From positions 868,001 through 932,000 of the forward strand of contig RCTD01000003.1 of the NCBI GenBank assembly GCA_014898415.1: a stretch of 64,000 bases of DNA, in the 5' to 3' direction. The notes under the pieces were generated by a model. That model did no database searches, had not been told where the DNA came from, and saw only the letters and a list, made by a program, of their open reading frames with translations. The stretch's first letter is position 1, and each line of letters begins with the position of its first letter. Source of the DNA: Stromatinia cepivora (taxonomy: Eukaryota; Ascomycota; Leotiomycetes; Helotiales; Sclerotiniaceae). This document shows positions 1-11,896 of the stretch, one piece after another. Both the position numbers and the translations under genes were made by a program.

Positions 1-1965
1 TGAGTTGATTGAGAGATTCTTCATTCCACCTGGACCGGTTGAAGTACCTCCGGCTCCGTTAGGAGATACACCTCCATTTTGACGTTGGTTTTGATGAGGG
101 TGAGGATGTTGATGAAGGTTGTGAGGGCCGCCATTACCATGAGTTCGGAATTGGGATGGGGAGCGCATATTGTTGTTACTCTTTGAGCGACTACGTTGAC
201 GATCTCTTCGGTCTGGGCTACGATCACCACCTGGACCTCTTGGTGCATCTGGAGTTCCGGCACCAAGACCACCAGCTTTAGCTTCGGCATCCTTTGCTTT
301 CTTTGCTTCGCGCTTCTTCTTGTTCTTGAGTGCGGCCTTGGAAAGGTTTTCGTCTTCAACGGCACCTGGAACGGCGGGTGCGGCTCCTGGGACAGAGTTC
401 TCGGACAAATCAGCACCGGGGACTTGTCTACGAGATCGACCAAATCCATTAGTGCTGACCATTGATGTGCCATTGCTAACGAAATGAGCAGAACCACCTT
501 CATCTTCACGCTTGAAGTGAGATGGTGTAGCTTGACCACGTGCTCCGGGAGGACGATAAGCTCCTGCTGGCTTGGATGGGGTTTTCACTGTACCCAAGTA
601 AGCGACAGCCGATGGGTGTGGTTGAGGCACTGGGCTCAAGAAATCTCCGGCCGGGAAACTTTCGGGGCTTTGTGGTCTCCATGTAACGTGGTATAATTCG
701 ACCATATCCTCGTTGTACATAATCCCACCTGTAACGTGCCATAATCGAACACCATTATCAACTCGCAATCTAGGACTGGTTGTAGCTGTCAAGATATACT
801 TGCTATCAGGACTCCACTCGCAAACACTAGGATTTCCACCTTCAATTGTACAAATCTTCTTGTAATCCTTTTCGAGATCGTAGATATCCATTTGACCGGC
901 TAAGTTTCCGAAACCGGCAACCAAAACAAATCGACCAGTAGGAGAAAACAAAATCGTGTTTCTGGGACCAAGTTGGAATGTATGAGTCGCAACAGCTCTC
1001 TGATTAAAGATAGTTGTCTTTGCTGGCATATATCCATAAATGACACCAAATTCTTTCGAGTTTGGTGACCAAGAAACGTCATGAATTGGCCCCTCCTTAT
1101 CAAGAGTAATTCTAGAATCAAATCCACCATTTGCGCTCAGCACATATAATGTAGTCTCTCCATAATAACTCTTGTTTGACTTATCAACATCTGTCTGGGC
1201 GAGAACGATCAAGGTTGTACCCAATTGATTCCATTTCAATTGAACTTTGTCGCCCTTGAAGAATGTCTTTTGTGAAACCGGGGCATTGAATTGTGGAACG
1301 TTGAAAACTTTGACGGCAGATGGTTGACCCTGAATTGGTTGATTAGCTGAATACCCATCCCCGAATTGAATATTACATACCTTGCGCTCTGGAATGAAAA
1401 CTGCTACGGAATAGTTGTTTCCTGGAGAAATTGCAAAATCCGCAACCCCTTCGACACGAAGCTTGTTCCAAACTGTACGCAAATCGCCGCTTTCGTAGAA
1501 TTGGACCTCGTTCGTAACATTTCGGGCGCAATATTTCTCATCGAAAGTGTACTGAAGGTTCCAACCAGTTTGCGACTTTTGCACAAATCTCCCAACAACC
1601 TCCTTTTCAGTCCCCTCCGCAACATCCTCCACTGTACGCCAAATCTTCAAATTCTTGACCGCATCACCATTTTCATCCTTCGAAGGTCTCTCCCAAGTAA
1701 TGATGTATGTGCCACGAGGAGAGAAACCCAATTCGTAGACATTTGGTGTTGGAAGGCTAGTGATGATGTGACCGGCAAACGCATCAACGACAGTCACTCC
1801 GTCATTGGAGGCCCAAGCAAAGTACCGACCGCATGGCGAGTAGGTACAGCAGCGAGAGTTACCTTCGGGTCTCTGGAAACCAGGCAAAGGTTGATAGACG
1901 GGTGCGGCATCCAAGATACCAATCCCCTTCAGTGTTCTGTATGCAAACTGTGTCGGAATTGCCAT
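1..1965 (-). CDS. eIF2A: Eukaryotic translation initiation factor 2A (C-terminus cut by window edge)
   Basis: A single open frame of 655 codons runs from the ATG at 1965 (MAIPTQFAYRTLKG) to base 1 with no stop, so only the last residues are missing. The N-terminal ~430 residues form the WD40-type beta-propeller of eIF2A, with blades such as CCTYSPCGRYFAWAS, DVSWSPNSKEFGVIYG, NTILFSPTGRFVLVAGFGN and VCEWSPDSKYILTATTSP. A proline/glycine-rich and then lysine-rich tail follows (KAALKNKKKREAKEAK), ending in a His/Asn/Gln-rich segment. This is the usual order for the family. Known family role: a monomeric cytoplasmic factor that delivers initiator tRNA to 40S subunits in a GTP-independent way, used under stress or for non-AUG starts. 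The start is supported by a stop codon directly upstream in frame-adjacent DNA and by the conserved N-terminus. No intron is visible. Confidence 0.93.
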   Translation of the reverse strand, partial: MAIPTQFAYRTLKGIGILDAAPVYQPLPGFQRPEGNSRCCTYSPCGRYFAWASNDGVTVVDAFAGHIITSLPTPNVYELGFSPRGTYIITWERPSKDENGDAVKNLKIWRTVEDVAEGTEKEVVGRFVQKSQTGWNLQYTFDEKYCARNVTNEVQFYESGDLRTVWNKLRVEGVADFAISPGNNYSVAVFIPERKVCNIQFGDGYSANQPIQGQPSAVKVFNVPQFNAPVSQKTFFKGDKVQLKWNQLGTTLIVLAQTDVDKSNKSYYGETTLYVLSANGGFDSRITLDKEGPIHDVSWSPNSKEFGVIYGYMPAKTTIFNQRAVATHTFQLGPRNTILFSPTGRFVLVAGFGNLAGQMDIYDLEKDYKKICTIEGGNPSVCEWSPDSKYILTATTSPRLRVDNGVRLWHVTGGIMYNEDMVELYHVTWRPQSPESFPAGDFLSPVPQPHPSAVAYLGTVKTPSKPAGAYRPPGARGQATPSHFKREDEGGSAHFVSNGTSMVSTNGFGRSRRQVPGADLSENSVPGAAPAVPGAVEDENLSKAALKNKKKREAKKAKDAEAKAGGLGAGTPDAPRGPGGDRSPDRRDRQRSRSKSNNNMRSPSQFRTHGNGGPHNLHQHPHPHQNQRQNGGVSPNGAGGTSTGPGGMKNLSINS

Positions 1966-3215
1966 GGCTAATGAAAGTCACAGTAAAATTCTTTTTCGGT
2001 AACAGAATGTGTAAATTGTAAAGTCTTCTTTGTCGTGCGGAATGCCTTGAGGGATTGGATTCGAGTTGTCTTGAATGTCGAGACGAAATCCTTTTGATGG
2101 GAAATTGTCTTGATGAAGATGAATCGAATGGGTTCTTCGAAAATCTCGAGAATGATGTTGTTTCGTTGTGCGTGGGGCGGTGACTGTGTGAGAAATTTGT
2201 GGAGAAAAAAAAACAAATGTTCAATAACGAAAACAAATGCTTCGTATTTTATTCTCCGTTTTTTTCAAAGTATTCCCTTTCGATAAATCGACCGTACGAA
2301 GAAGAAGAAGATATTTAAATTGAGTGTAGAATTGTCTTGACACTGATGAAGGATTTTCGGGAGAGTACCGTTGAAATTGAGCGTGTGTAGAGAAAAAAGA
2401 GGGAAAGGGAAAAAAGTGGTAAGATAAAACGTTTTGTGTTCTTTGTTGTACGGAGTAAGAGTTTGTCGCTTGCGCTAGTAAGGCTAGAGGCTGGAGGCTG
2501 TATGTGGTAGAGGACAACAACTCTTTAAATCCGTATACCAATAGTAAAATACTAGGTATAGAAGATCAACAGTCAGTACCCAATAAGTTTGATGTTATTT
2601 GAGATTATGTTTTTATATACCAGGCAGGTTTATATATAGATAATAATACTGCCGTTCTTTCACTCAAATCATTAGTCTTTTCTCGCTGTTCATCACAAAC
2701 CCCCTTCATTTGATTCACATTTAAGTATACATTCAAAATTACAAAATTGACAAATCTGAACATTCATATCTTATTCATATTGTCAACAACAAATTTCTTC
2801 TCTTCCTTTCTAAAACTTACCACATAACCTCCGTAACTACTAACCTTAGACTAGTGTTATCGAGGTTTAGCGCTCGTGATGGTTGGTTGAGAGGGGCATC
2901 GTAAGGCTGATCACCCGTACTATACTTCGTGTATCTATCTAATCGATAGATGGGCATCTGATTATCTATTTCGTGGACTAGATGGATCCAAAGTGGTAGT
3001 TTGAGATGAATGTCACAAAATTAATACAAATATTCACATGCCTGGGAGATATTGGAACTCCTCAGGGGCATCGTATCTAATTCTAGGTGTCCAAACATTA
3101 TTCTATAATTTTTGTATCGTTGGGTATCATCCACACTCTATTCATGCATGTCTCTTCCACAGTCGTAACTTCATCCCCCATAAATATTTTCATGATATCA
3201 TCCGAGCTCTTTCTA
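1966..3215. other. Intergenic: eIF2A promoter/5' UTR and MFS 3' flank
   Basis: 1.25 kb between the eIF2A start and the 3' end of the MFS transporter gene. The eIF2A-proximal half is rich in short T/C runs (for example near 2200 and 2390-2410), typical of fungal promoters and 5' UTRs. No convincing coding region was seen; short frames here have no codon structure or recognisable motifs. Confidence 0.6.
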
Positions 3216-5279
3216 TTATGCCTTTTCTTCTGTCCCCGTCGTAACATCATTACCCTTTTCCACATCCTTGTCAATAATGATCACCATCCCTCCATTAGCT
3301 GATTCCAACGCCGCTTTCTTTTCCTCCTTTCTTTTTGCCCTAGCAGCTCTCTTGTCATTTCTCTCTTGCTCTTCCCTCATTTGCTTAATCAATGGACTCT
3401 TTGCTCGAATCTTCGATCCCCATTTATAGAAAATGAAAGGTATGGGAATTAGGAAAACTTGGACTAATCCCAACAAAGTTCCGGCCCATTGTGGTGTAAG
3501 TGTACTGTACATCGCTGGTCCAGCCAATGGTAATGTTCCTCCAACGATTGATCTGATCACACTATTTCCTGCTAATGCCGATGCCGCATAGATACCATAT
3601 GAGCCTGCGAGATAATTCGTTCCGTAGATAAAAACCAAGGTATTTCCAGCTCCGAAAGGAATTCCAGCAAGGATTGGCCAGATCCAATGGATTGTGATAG
3701 GAACACAAGTCCAGCTAAACCAAAGTTGTCCAATAGGACATATAACAGCCGCTATACAAATAATGCTTACCGAAGCTTCTGGAGGAACTTTTCCTGTTGC
3801 AGGATCCTTCTTATGTGAATTAATCATTTTGCGAATAAGTGGTTCAGAAATAATTCCGAGCATGTTTCCCAATCCGATTCCTAGGAAAGCGAGGCCAGTC
3901 TGACCTAAACTCCATCCACGCATGTCCGTGTAAATGATTGGATAGGCAACGAAACACAGATAAAGGATACCATAAATGATCTAAATGTAATAATCAGTTT
4001 CAATCGTTCCCGTGACATGAGAGTCTTGGCTGCGCCATTCTTGCACATTGTAGTACTGTTTTTTAAAGACTTCAAGTAACCAGGGAAACTTACTGCTATG
4101 TACGTATTCCAGAACCAAAGGATTGGTTCCGTAAAGCTGAGTACGAATGGCCGAGAAAGGTTGATCTTCAAGATTTCATAAACTGAAACCAAAGGTTAGC
4201 CGCTTTCAATAGGTAAATATCAACATCTACTCACAGCTCTTCTTTTGATCGTATCGGCACCAATATCGCTCATCACCTGTCTCTTTGCGCATTTTTGCTG
4301 CCTTCTTAATTAAGATTGCTGGTGCGTAAGTTTCTTTGACGAATCCGCAAGCTATCAAAGCGCACCCAGCAAGTATCATCACAATCCAATTTGTCCATCG
4401 CCATCCCAAGTATTCGGCGGCGAAACCACCAACGAGGGGACCCGTTACTGGACCATTCATTGGTCCGATACTCCAGAAACTAAAGACCAATGCACGATAC
4501 TCATCAGTTGTGATATCTGCAACTGTCCCAGGAGAGTTTGCCACCATGGCAGCACCTGCAAGGGCACTGTATTCGTATTAGCACCAAATATAAGCAGTAA
4601 TATATCTTTTCTTAACGTACCCAACAAACCTTACGCCCAAGACCTCTCCTAACGAAGTGGACAAAGCACAAGGTAGAACCATCAATGCGAAGAAAGCCAA
4701 AGACCCAATATAAACTGGCCTTCTACCCCAAATCTCACTCAATGGTGCAAGAACCAAACTTCCAGCAGCCAGTCCAAGCAAGAAAGTTGTAACACCCAAT
4801 GTGGCGACTGGCTCGCTCGTGACGGAAAATTCTTTCATCATTCCCGGCATACTTGAAGTGTATGATGAACTGTATAAAACCGTCGCCCATGTCGCGAAAC
4901 TCACAGCGAATATTGTATAAGAACGATACCACAGCGGCCAACTTCTTGGATCATCAGGATCATTCTCTTCAAAATCAACTTCGAATGATGGCTCCCGTGA
5001 ACGAGTAGTCGCGTATGATGTACCAGTCCTTGTATAACTGAGTTGAGCATGTGCAAGTTGTTCCGCAGCTGTCTCAAGATTTGGAGTGAGGGCCTGTTCG
5101 AGGGGAGCTAGGGGGTCACTATTGATCGAGTCGGAGGATAATGACGTGATAGAAGGTGCATGCGAGAGAGGAGGATGATAGTTTTCATGATCTGATAATG
5201 AAGATGCTCGAGTTGAAGAAGCAGGATTGGAGAAATTGAAGTCGTGGATATTGTCCATCATGATGTAGTAAAGTTCCAA
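3216..5279 (-). CDS. MFS transporter, DHA1 family (drug/polyamine-type)
   Basis: Four exons: 5279-4621, 4566-4235, 4182-4094 and 3980-3216, with introns of 54, 52 and 113 nt. All have GT-AG ends and join to an open frame of 614 residues. Residues 1-~115 are a Ser-rich cytoplasmic tail ending in the motif DPDDPRSWPLWYR that precedes the first membrane helix in the fungal TPO/FLR-like DHA1 group. The loop 2-3 signature APLSEIWGRRPVYIG, a motif-C-like helix (GPMNGPVTGPLVGGFAAEYLGWRW) and the last helix block (PLAGPAMYSTLTPQWAGTLLG) are all present. About 12 membrane segments are expected. The C-terminus is charged and coiled (REEQERNDKRAARAKRKEEKK). Proton-coupled export of drugs or polyamines is a family-level inference; the substrate cannot be read from sequence. 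Two further ATGs (codons 7 and 8) could be the true start. Confidence 0.9.
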
Positions 5280-7003
5280 AGGCGTATGAGCACAAGTTTC
5301 CTACTTATGCTTGTCACCCAATGAACTCAAAAAGGGTGATCAATGCGCCTTGATATTTCCTTAAAAAGGTTTTGGTTTATTAAAAGATATCGGCGGTAGT
5401 AAACGAAAACATTAAAGCTACCAACCGCTTTTCCTTCGGAAGAGTTACATTTATGAAGGGGACAGAGTGAATATGAATATGTTTTAAGGGATTGTTGGGC
5501 ATGGAGGATCTTTAAAAGTCGAGATGACAAACTAGCAATCATGCAATATACCCCGGTTCTAGGCCGAGGATCCATCACGGCCATTAATTCCGCACCAAAT
5601 TTTCTTAGTCTCTGGCCAGTTTTCAAAAATTATGTGCATCTGGTACGACTGTACCTAGTAGTGAGTGAAGACTGGTGGCTATGTTATCATATGCGAGACT
5701 TCTCAAAGTATTTTTTATTTCATTCCACTTTTGATACGAACTTCATGAGCATCACAAGTTTTACATGAAGTTGTTCAAATTCTCCACTGAGAGAATCATT
5801 ATTAGCTATAGAACCATAAACATAACAGCAAAGGCACATCATTGAACATCTTTTTATGTTTTTGGGAAAGGAATTGAGGATTCTGATATGGATAAATGTA
5901 AAATGGCGTTATTCAGAAGTGCCGTTTGGTGCGGGTCATTGCAGAAGACACAAGACGGTGTGATATGATATCAACCAACCAGCTAATAAGCTTTGTGCCG
6001 ATATCCGTTCGAGCCGATAAGTGTCAAATCAACAACGTCCGCCCCCAGGCCCTTGAAAGATCTTGTCAATGATAAGGATATTAGCCCATTTAACTAGAGG
6101 AGGGGGCTTTCGCGGTATGACTCAATGTAATGTGTTGAAGCCAAGATGCCAAGATGATATTCACGATTCGATAAAGCTTCATTCAAAAGTATAATTTTAG
6201 ACCCGGAACTAAGTGTGGAAAAGAAGACAAGACCAACCCAAGAACTTGATATGATTAAATGCCTCTCTTTCATAAGTCCGCACTCCTCGAAGACAGGATT
6301 GGTTGCAGTAGGTATCGATACGCGTGAAAGTGATCTTATGTGTAGGACTTCCAAAGCTTCACATCGAAGACGACAATATTGCTAAGCCGTGACTCGCAGC
6401 CGTGACTCGCAGCCGAAAGACACTGAAAGACACTGGAAGACATCATGTTGTTTCATAGTTTATGGATGGAGTTATATTTGAGATTCGGGATTTGAAAAGG
6501 AAATATTCCCTAGTGAGCTACATTGGTATAAACTCGATAAACTGAGAATAAGCCCATACTCTTTTGAGCCTAAGTTTTCTCGCTTAAATTAAACTGGGTA
6601 ATTTTGCTACTCATTTCTTTTCCGTATTCCCGATATTTCCGTTTTGGCGAGAAATTCTAAGCCGAAAGGAGTATGGGCTTATTCTCAGTTTATCGAGTTT
6701 ATACGGTAATTGATATTGATTGGATAAAATAATTTGGAGCTCGGAACCTTGAAAAGTTTGTGTGACTTAGTCGGATTAACTTCGGTTGATATCGCGAATG
6801 TGAACTCATCACGTGCCGTGAAGCTTGACGCGACTCACTCCCAAGCGCAATTTGTCGCGATCCAAGTAGCAAAGCAACTAAAATTTCAAAAAGTCTCAAC
6901 ACAAGCTTCCACGCCTCATCGTCGGGTTATACCAATTATAAGAGGCCATTTATAGTGAAGAATCCATCGTTCAGATCTCAATAATATAATCATTCTCCGA
7001 GCC
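5280..7003. other. Intergenic with a small transposon and short tandem duplications
   Basis: 1.7 kb between the divergently transcribed MFS and Nup37-like genes. It contains the inverted-repeat element at 6527-6703 and short direct duplications near 6390-6440 (gtgactcgcagcc twice, then aaagacactg-like units). No convincing gene was seen. The stretch nearest the Nup37-like start is presumably its promoter. Confidence 0.6.
6527..6703. mobile_element. MITE-like element with perfect 35-bp terminal inverted repeats
   Basis: Bases 6527-6561 (beginning TATAAACTCGATAAACTG) are the exact reverse complement of 6669-6703 (ending CAGTTTATCGAGTTTATA). The inverted similarity continues imperfectly inward (ttttgagcctaagttttctcgc against gcgagaaattctaagccgaaag). 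The total span is 177 bp and there is no open frame inside. The outermost TA on each side would serve as a TA target duplication, which fits a Tc1/mariner-derived MITE. The superfamily is inference from the TA and the size. The perfect ends suggest recent movement or strong purity. Confidence 0.85.
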
Positions 7004-9012
7004 ATGGCCGCCGGCTTTTCCAATCCTAGAGTTTCAAAGAATTTGCAAAATACACAACTGAGGTAGCTTCGAATTAACATTGAAGAAATAATTTCTCTAA
7101 CATTCTTAGTTACGAATTGTCACATCGTACTCATACTACCAAAGTGTACCCCTTATCTTCTCCCAACGGATCGACGATCATTTTACAAGGCAATGAAAAT
7201 GGTGTGAAAATTATATGGAGAGGTGGCAGACCTTTCAAATCACCGCAGGAAGTAACCCCAAAGGCTGCACAAACCAATGGGTCGAATAAAGCTGTCATAT
7301 CTCTTGACTCAGATGAGGATGAACCTTCTAAACCACCTTTCGAGGATAAGCCCGAGTTTGAAGATGATGAACAGGAGATTGACCCAAGAAGGCCATACCC
7401 AAGCGTTCTGCAGACACTAGATTTACAATTTGGCACCGATGTTCTTCATATCAGCGTTTTGCCGAACTCGATACTGAAAGCAAGTGGGGCACCCTGGCGT
7501 GGGATCGATCCATTGAAACAAAAAATTGTTTTCACCGCAACCTGCGGTGATAATACTATTCGACTGATCACATTACCACTCACACCGCCGTCTCCTCTAA
7601 GTAAAGACCGCGATGAATTTCGACTCACTCCCGCGATAGCAAACCTCGGCAATGGAAAATGGGGAGAGACTATGGTTATTTTGACTGGCCACCAAAAAAC
7701 TTCCGACGGTGTATCTATGACTATTGATTTTGAGGGGAAGCAATCTTCAACGAAAGACGAATCAAATACTGGACCAGAAACACAAATCATTGTTGCTTCA
7801 CATTCAAAAGAAATTACTGGATTATTACAGCTATGGCGCATACCACTGCCGATACCATCTTCATTAACTATGATACTACCATTCCAATCCATATATATGC
7901 CATCTCCAGCTGTCAGCATTTCATTCAACCCATCATTCTCAGAACAATATTCAAGCCATTTACTTGTCGCCGATAATCTAGGCACTTGTCGAATCTATAA
8001 CTATAAGCTTCTAGTGAACCCATCGGAAGATCCCGAGAGCGCGATTTCTGAGCAAGGATCTTGGCTGATATCTTTATATCCTGGATTCAAAAATAGTAAA
8101 ACTGATTCTCAAGCATCTCAAAAGAACACTTATTCTGGATTCGGTCGAAAGATAATCGTGGATGCAAAATGGGTATACGGTGGTAAGGCAATTATCGTGC
8201 TCTTGAATGATGGAGAATGGGGTGTGTGGGACATGTATGGAGTAGGACCAGGCACAAAAAGGGGTGTCCTTGGTCAGCAATCGATAAAAGGAGGTTCACG
8301 ATCAGATTTCAACCTTACAGGTTATGTTGAAGGTGCTACAAAATCTAACTCCAAAACCTCCGGTCCTCCACAAATTGCCCAATCAAAATTCGCTCCCATG
8401 ACTCCTGGAACCCGTAAAACAACGGATCTATTCAGCAATAAAGTTCAACCCACTGGTCCAATTCGTGGAACTGTGTCGGTTCTCGAGGTCCCATCGACAT
8501 CAACTCATTTAGCATTTGAAGAGTCCGTTCTTTTCTGGCTTGGCGAATCCTATACCCTCATCCCATCTCTTTCGAAATACTGGTCCGCCAATCCCCGCAA
8601 AGGTCAATCTTCAACAAACATTTTCAACACATCTCCTGGTTCTCGGCCCATTAAGTTAGAACATGTAGACCTATTAGGTGAACGCTGCACTGGTATCGAA
8701 CAAGCTCCTAAATCCTCAATTTCACCACATTCTAGGACTGAGATACTAACCGATATTTTCATAATGGGTGAGCACAGATTTACCATTTTCATTGGCGGAA
8801 AGTCTGTAACGCCAAAACAAAACCAAAATGCATATGCATTACAATTGGTACGAAGTAGAGAGGATGAAGATGAAGATATGGCGGATGATAGAATGATAGG
8901 GGTCGGTAGCGGTGATTTAGACGTGAATGATATTGATAGGGCGTTAGCGAGGATGGAAAAGAATGAGAGGTCTGGTGGAGGATTGTTATTTGGTGGCAAA
9001 AGGAAATGGTAG
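7004..9012 (+). CDS. NUP37: WD40 nucleoporin, Nup37-like
   Basis: Two exons, 7004-7062 and 7110-9012, flank a 47-nt intron with CTAAC near its 3' end; they join to 653 residues. The start ATG at 7004 lies in gccATGG and encodes MAAGFSNPRVSKNLQNTQLS. Without the small first exon the main frame would begin at a non-ATG codon, which supports the splice. The protein resembles fungal Nup37. It has an N-terminal YELSHRTHTTKVYPLSSPNG block, an acidic insert (about residues 85-115), propeller blades (FTATCGDNTIRLITLP, HLLVADNLGTCRIYNYKLL, GEWGVWDMYGVG) and a long low-complexity loop before the last blades. Known role of the family: a member of the Nup107-160 (Y) complex scaffold of the nuclear pore. 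Identification rests on remembered motif order, so another WD40 protein is possible. The gene ends in a Gly-rich, basic tail (GGGLLFGGKRKW). Confidence 0.65.
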
Positions 9013-9327
9013 TAGATGAATGGGAGAGGGTGAGAAAAGATAGGAGAGATGATGATGAGAAAGATAGATACCCCGTGATGTTTAATTGGGAATATAGTTG
9101 TATTCCCTATTTTCCCTTTTCGATTCGCCCCTTCATTCCCCCTCCTATCAATCTTTTGCTTATCTCCCAGTGACAAAATATTACGCATTGTGACCTACAG
9201 CATCCCCCATACTATTCATACCATTCTCCATAAACCCCTTAATCACATAAACCTCCCTCCGCAAGGCAAGGTGGAGTACAAGGCGAGACTATTCCTTGAA
9301 ACTCTGTAATCCATGCGGTACATCAAA

Positions 9328-9792
9328 TCAAAACCTCGAAATCATAAGTCCTCCAGCTCTTTGGGCATAGGAAGGAGCAACGATATACTGGTACCTACTT
9401 TTAAGGAAGTGTGGAGGTATGGGTTGTAGGATGGGTTCTTCTACTCCTGCGCGTCGGGTTGGATCACTTGAGGGTGCTGCTTTTGGGTGGTGCGCTGAGA
9501 GTGGTGTGATGGTGGCGTGTGGGTGATATGGGGCTTGTACATCTTTTTTTTTGTCTTGGAGGGGGTTGAGATTTTCTTCGGGGGTGTTGGAGGGATGGGG
9601 AGGGTGGGGAGGGTGGGGAAGGATACGTGAGGAGCTGGAAGATTGGGAGGATGGGGTGGGATGGGATGGGATGGGATGAGGTGAGGATATGAGGCAAGGA
9701 GATTTGGTGGATGAGGGAGATGGTAGTGCTTGAGAGTAGAAGAGAGATAACTCGGGACCAGAAGAGATATAAGAGGTGAAAAAGAAGAAGGG
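9328..9792 (-). CDS. Possible 3' exon of an unrecognised small protein
   Basis: A minus-strand frame stays open for 154 codons from just after a TAG at 9793-9795 to a TGA at 9328-9330, but has no ATG before its last residues. The distal part is not low-complexity and reads like protein: PTRRAGVEEPILQPIPPHF, then KSRYQYIVAPSYAQRAGG and LMISRF. The proximal part is Pro/His/Ser-rich over simple repeats and may be intronic. A real gene would need an upstream exon; ATG-bearing stretches near 10040 or 9540 are candidates, but I could not settle the splice. Function unknown. It could equally be an untranslated or chance frame. Confidence 0.25.
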   Translation of the reverse strand, partial: PFFFFTSYISSGPELSLFYSQALPSPSSTKSPCLISSPHPIPSHPTPSSQSSSSSRILPHPPHPPHPSNTPEENLNPLQDKKKDVQAPYHPHATITPLSAHHPKAAPSSDPTRRAGVEEPILQPIPPHFLKSRYQYIVAPSYAQRAGGLMISRF

Positions 9793-9819
9793 CTATCTTA
9801 CTAACTTTCAATAATGATA

Positions 9820-9845
9820 CATCATCATCATCATCATCATCATCA
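9820..9845. repeat. CAT trinucleotide microsatellite
   Basis: About eight and a half uninterrupted CAT units on the plus strand, followed 70-110 bp later by GATTGT-type hexamers. It lies in intergenic DNA and should be length-polymorphic between strains. Confidence 0.9.
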
Positions 9846-11460
9846 AGTGAAATAATATCAATGATTTAATAATTCTAGCTCTTTTGGGCAAATAGTAATT
9901 TGTAGTCTTGTGCTTATTGTGATTGTGATTGTGATTGTGGTTGTGGTTGTGATTTTAATTTCAATTGATATCAATACTTACTCTACAACTTCTATAATCT
10001 CATGCTCAGAACACTTTACTCTGGAGGAGGTTTTCTTTGGGGGTACATTTGTTCTAAATAATAAAAGAGGGAAATACATGTGAGGAAATGGGAGGGGGAA
10101 TTATTTATTTGTATTTTGGACCTTATGTTGGTTTTGGGAGGATTTGAGTAGGTAGTGTGCACTGAATAAAGAGGCGAGAACTCAAGGGAGACGGAATAAA
10201 GTGGTAATCTTTCATGGTCAGTAAAGGAGAAAAGAATTGGCAGTTATCACAGTAGGAGTTTGGCATGAAAAAAAAGAAAAGAGTAACCTAGAATACCTTA
10301 GTTACCGCTATATGGTCGTCCATTCCACTTTAGACACTTCCTATCCAAAATAAACAAACAGAACCCAAATATAGTATACTCACCAAGGTGCGATATCGTA
10401 TGTTGAACTACCCAAACTCTCAATCCCAATAAACCCCTCCCATTCGTGCGCTTACACTCTAGACTTTCCATTACAAACTTGGAAATAATCATCACACCAC
10501 GAGTAACCTATACTAAATACATACCTAGTACTCCGTCGTCTCACATAAACTCTAGCCTAGAGCCTAACTCAGGGCCGGACCGTCACGTTAGTACGGAATA
10601 AAGTATATTTTCAACATCAGATGAGTGAACAACGATACTCGGTATCCAGGTAGTTAGTCCGAGAGTCCGAGCGTATCAGACTTGCATTCCTACAGGCGCC
10701 ACTTACTCAGGACAAGCATGCAGGACGTAAACACGCAATTGATTTGGTATCGGCATAATTCGCATCTCCATTTTTCTTACATTTCTTTCCCCTCGGTTGT
10801 TAGTCCCCTCGGTTGTTAGATGTTTTTTTTTTTCCGTTCCTGAAGGTTAAAAAGATGGTGGAGTAGATTAATAATCAAATGTGTATCAATCAATAAAATC
10901 TCCTCTTTCCCGAATGCTAATTCGATGCTATATCTTAAATAGTAGGTAGGTACAACTCCTTGAATCGATACCCACGAAATCAAGAAGATGGTTTTCCAAA
11001 AACAAAAAAGTCACGTACTTATCTATCATCAAACCACATTCGGATAATGATTTCTCTGTATTCTGTATTGTGGGGTACATAACCTCTCCCCGGGATTTTA
11101 GTTTCATGCACTCGGCATTTACAGGGCCAGTCGGGATTGTGAAATAATTGGAGTGGACAATGGACAATGGACAATGTGATACCGGTGCCCGCCCGCGGCT
11201 TCGTTTGCAGATGTGAAGATTGAATCCACCAATTGGTTTAAGACGAGGTACGAACGGGAAGAATTTCTACTATTGGCAAGCGCTAGGCAATTAGGTGTAG
11301 ACAATGAGGTATACCTAACCAATATTTCATCTCCTCTTCTGAAATAACCATCTGCCAAGAAATCTTCCTCGATTTTAAAATTAAACTTATTGATGCGCTT
11401 TTCGGACGAGGGACTCCTTTTGGTTGGGGCTTGCAAATAAAGTTTCAAAATAAGGAGATG

Positions 11461-11496
11461 CTGGAACAGATGCTGGAACAGATGCTGGAACAGATG
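11461..11496. repeat. 12-bp tandem repeat, three perfect copies
   Basis: The unit ctggaacagatg is repeated three times without interruption. It sits about 400 bp upstream of the arabinanase start, in otherwise ordinary DNA. Confidence 0.85.
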
Positions 11497-11896
11497 CTAG
11501 ATAAGCGTGTGCTTTCCATGTGGTATCCACCAGTTAAAAGGCTGGAATGTCCCGCACGTCGGGGTGTTCGCTGGGGGTTTTTGATATAGGGTTGCTGTGC
11601 TTGGGTGGATCGTTGTAGCTGGGGTTTTTTGCTTGAACTTAATGATGGTTTTATTATAACGGTAGTACTCTAAGGTGTGAGGGGAGTAGCTAGGAACGAT
11701 GTGCTTGCTTATTAGTTCTATGTTAAGTACACGGAGATAAAGTTCTCTCTGGTAATTTTCTGAAAGGGCAGACGGACCAAGAAATCTAGAGGGGAGTCGC
11801 AAGGAGATTACCTCTTGTATGCGCAATACATATAAGCTCCAGAACTCCCACACAATCCGTTTCATCTCATCTCCACCAACCATCACCCCATCCATA

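Larger units (their letters stand above)
9013..11896. other. Intergenic, low-complexity rich
   Basis: 2.9 kb with many simple repeats: GGGAT-type runs on the plus strand at 9590-9680, a CAT trinucleotide tract at 9820-9845, GATTGT/GGTTGT hexamers at 9918-9952, a 16-bp unit repeated twice at 10788-10819 (tcccctcggttgttag) and a 12-bp unit repeated three times at 11461-11496. The one stretch that looks partly coding is listed separately (9328-9792, minus). The last ~100 bases are the promoter of the arabinanase gene, with an ATATAAG element near 11829. Confidence 0.55.

Noticed and set aside
21..539. 172-codon minus frame overlapping the eIF2A tail
   Set aside because: It is in a different frame from the continuous eIF2A reading and covers its low-complexity tail; no family motif.
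9464..9811. 115-codon Pro/Ser/His-rich minus frame
   Set aside because: Lies on GGGAT-type simple repeats and begins at a non-ATG codon; composition is explained by the repeats.
11119..11448. 109-codon minus frame upstream of the arabinanase gene
   Set aside because: No motif, no signal, overlapping frames on the same strand; treated as chance.
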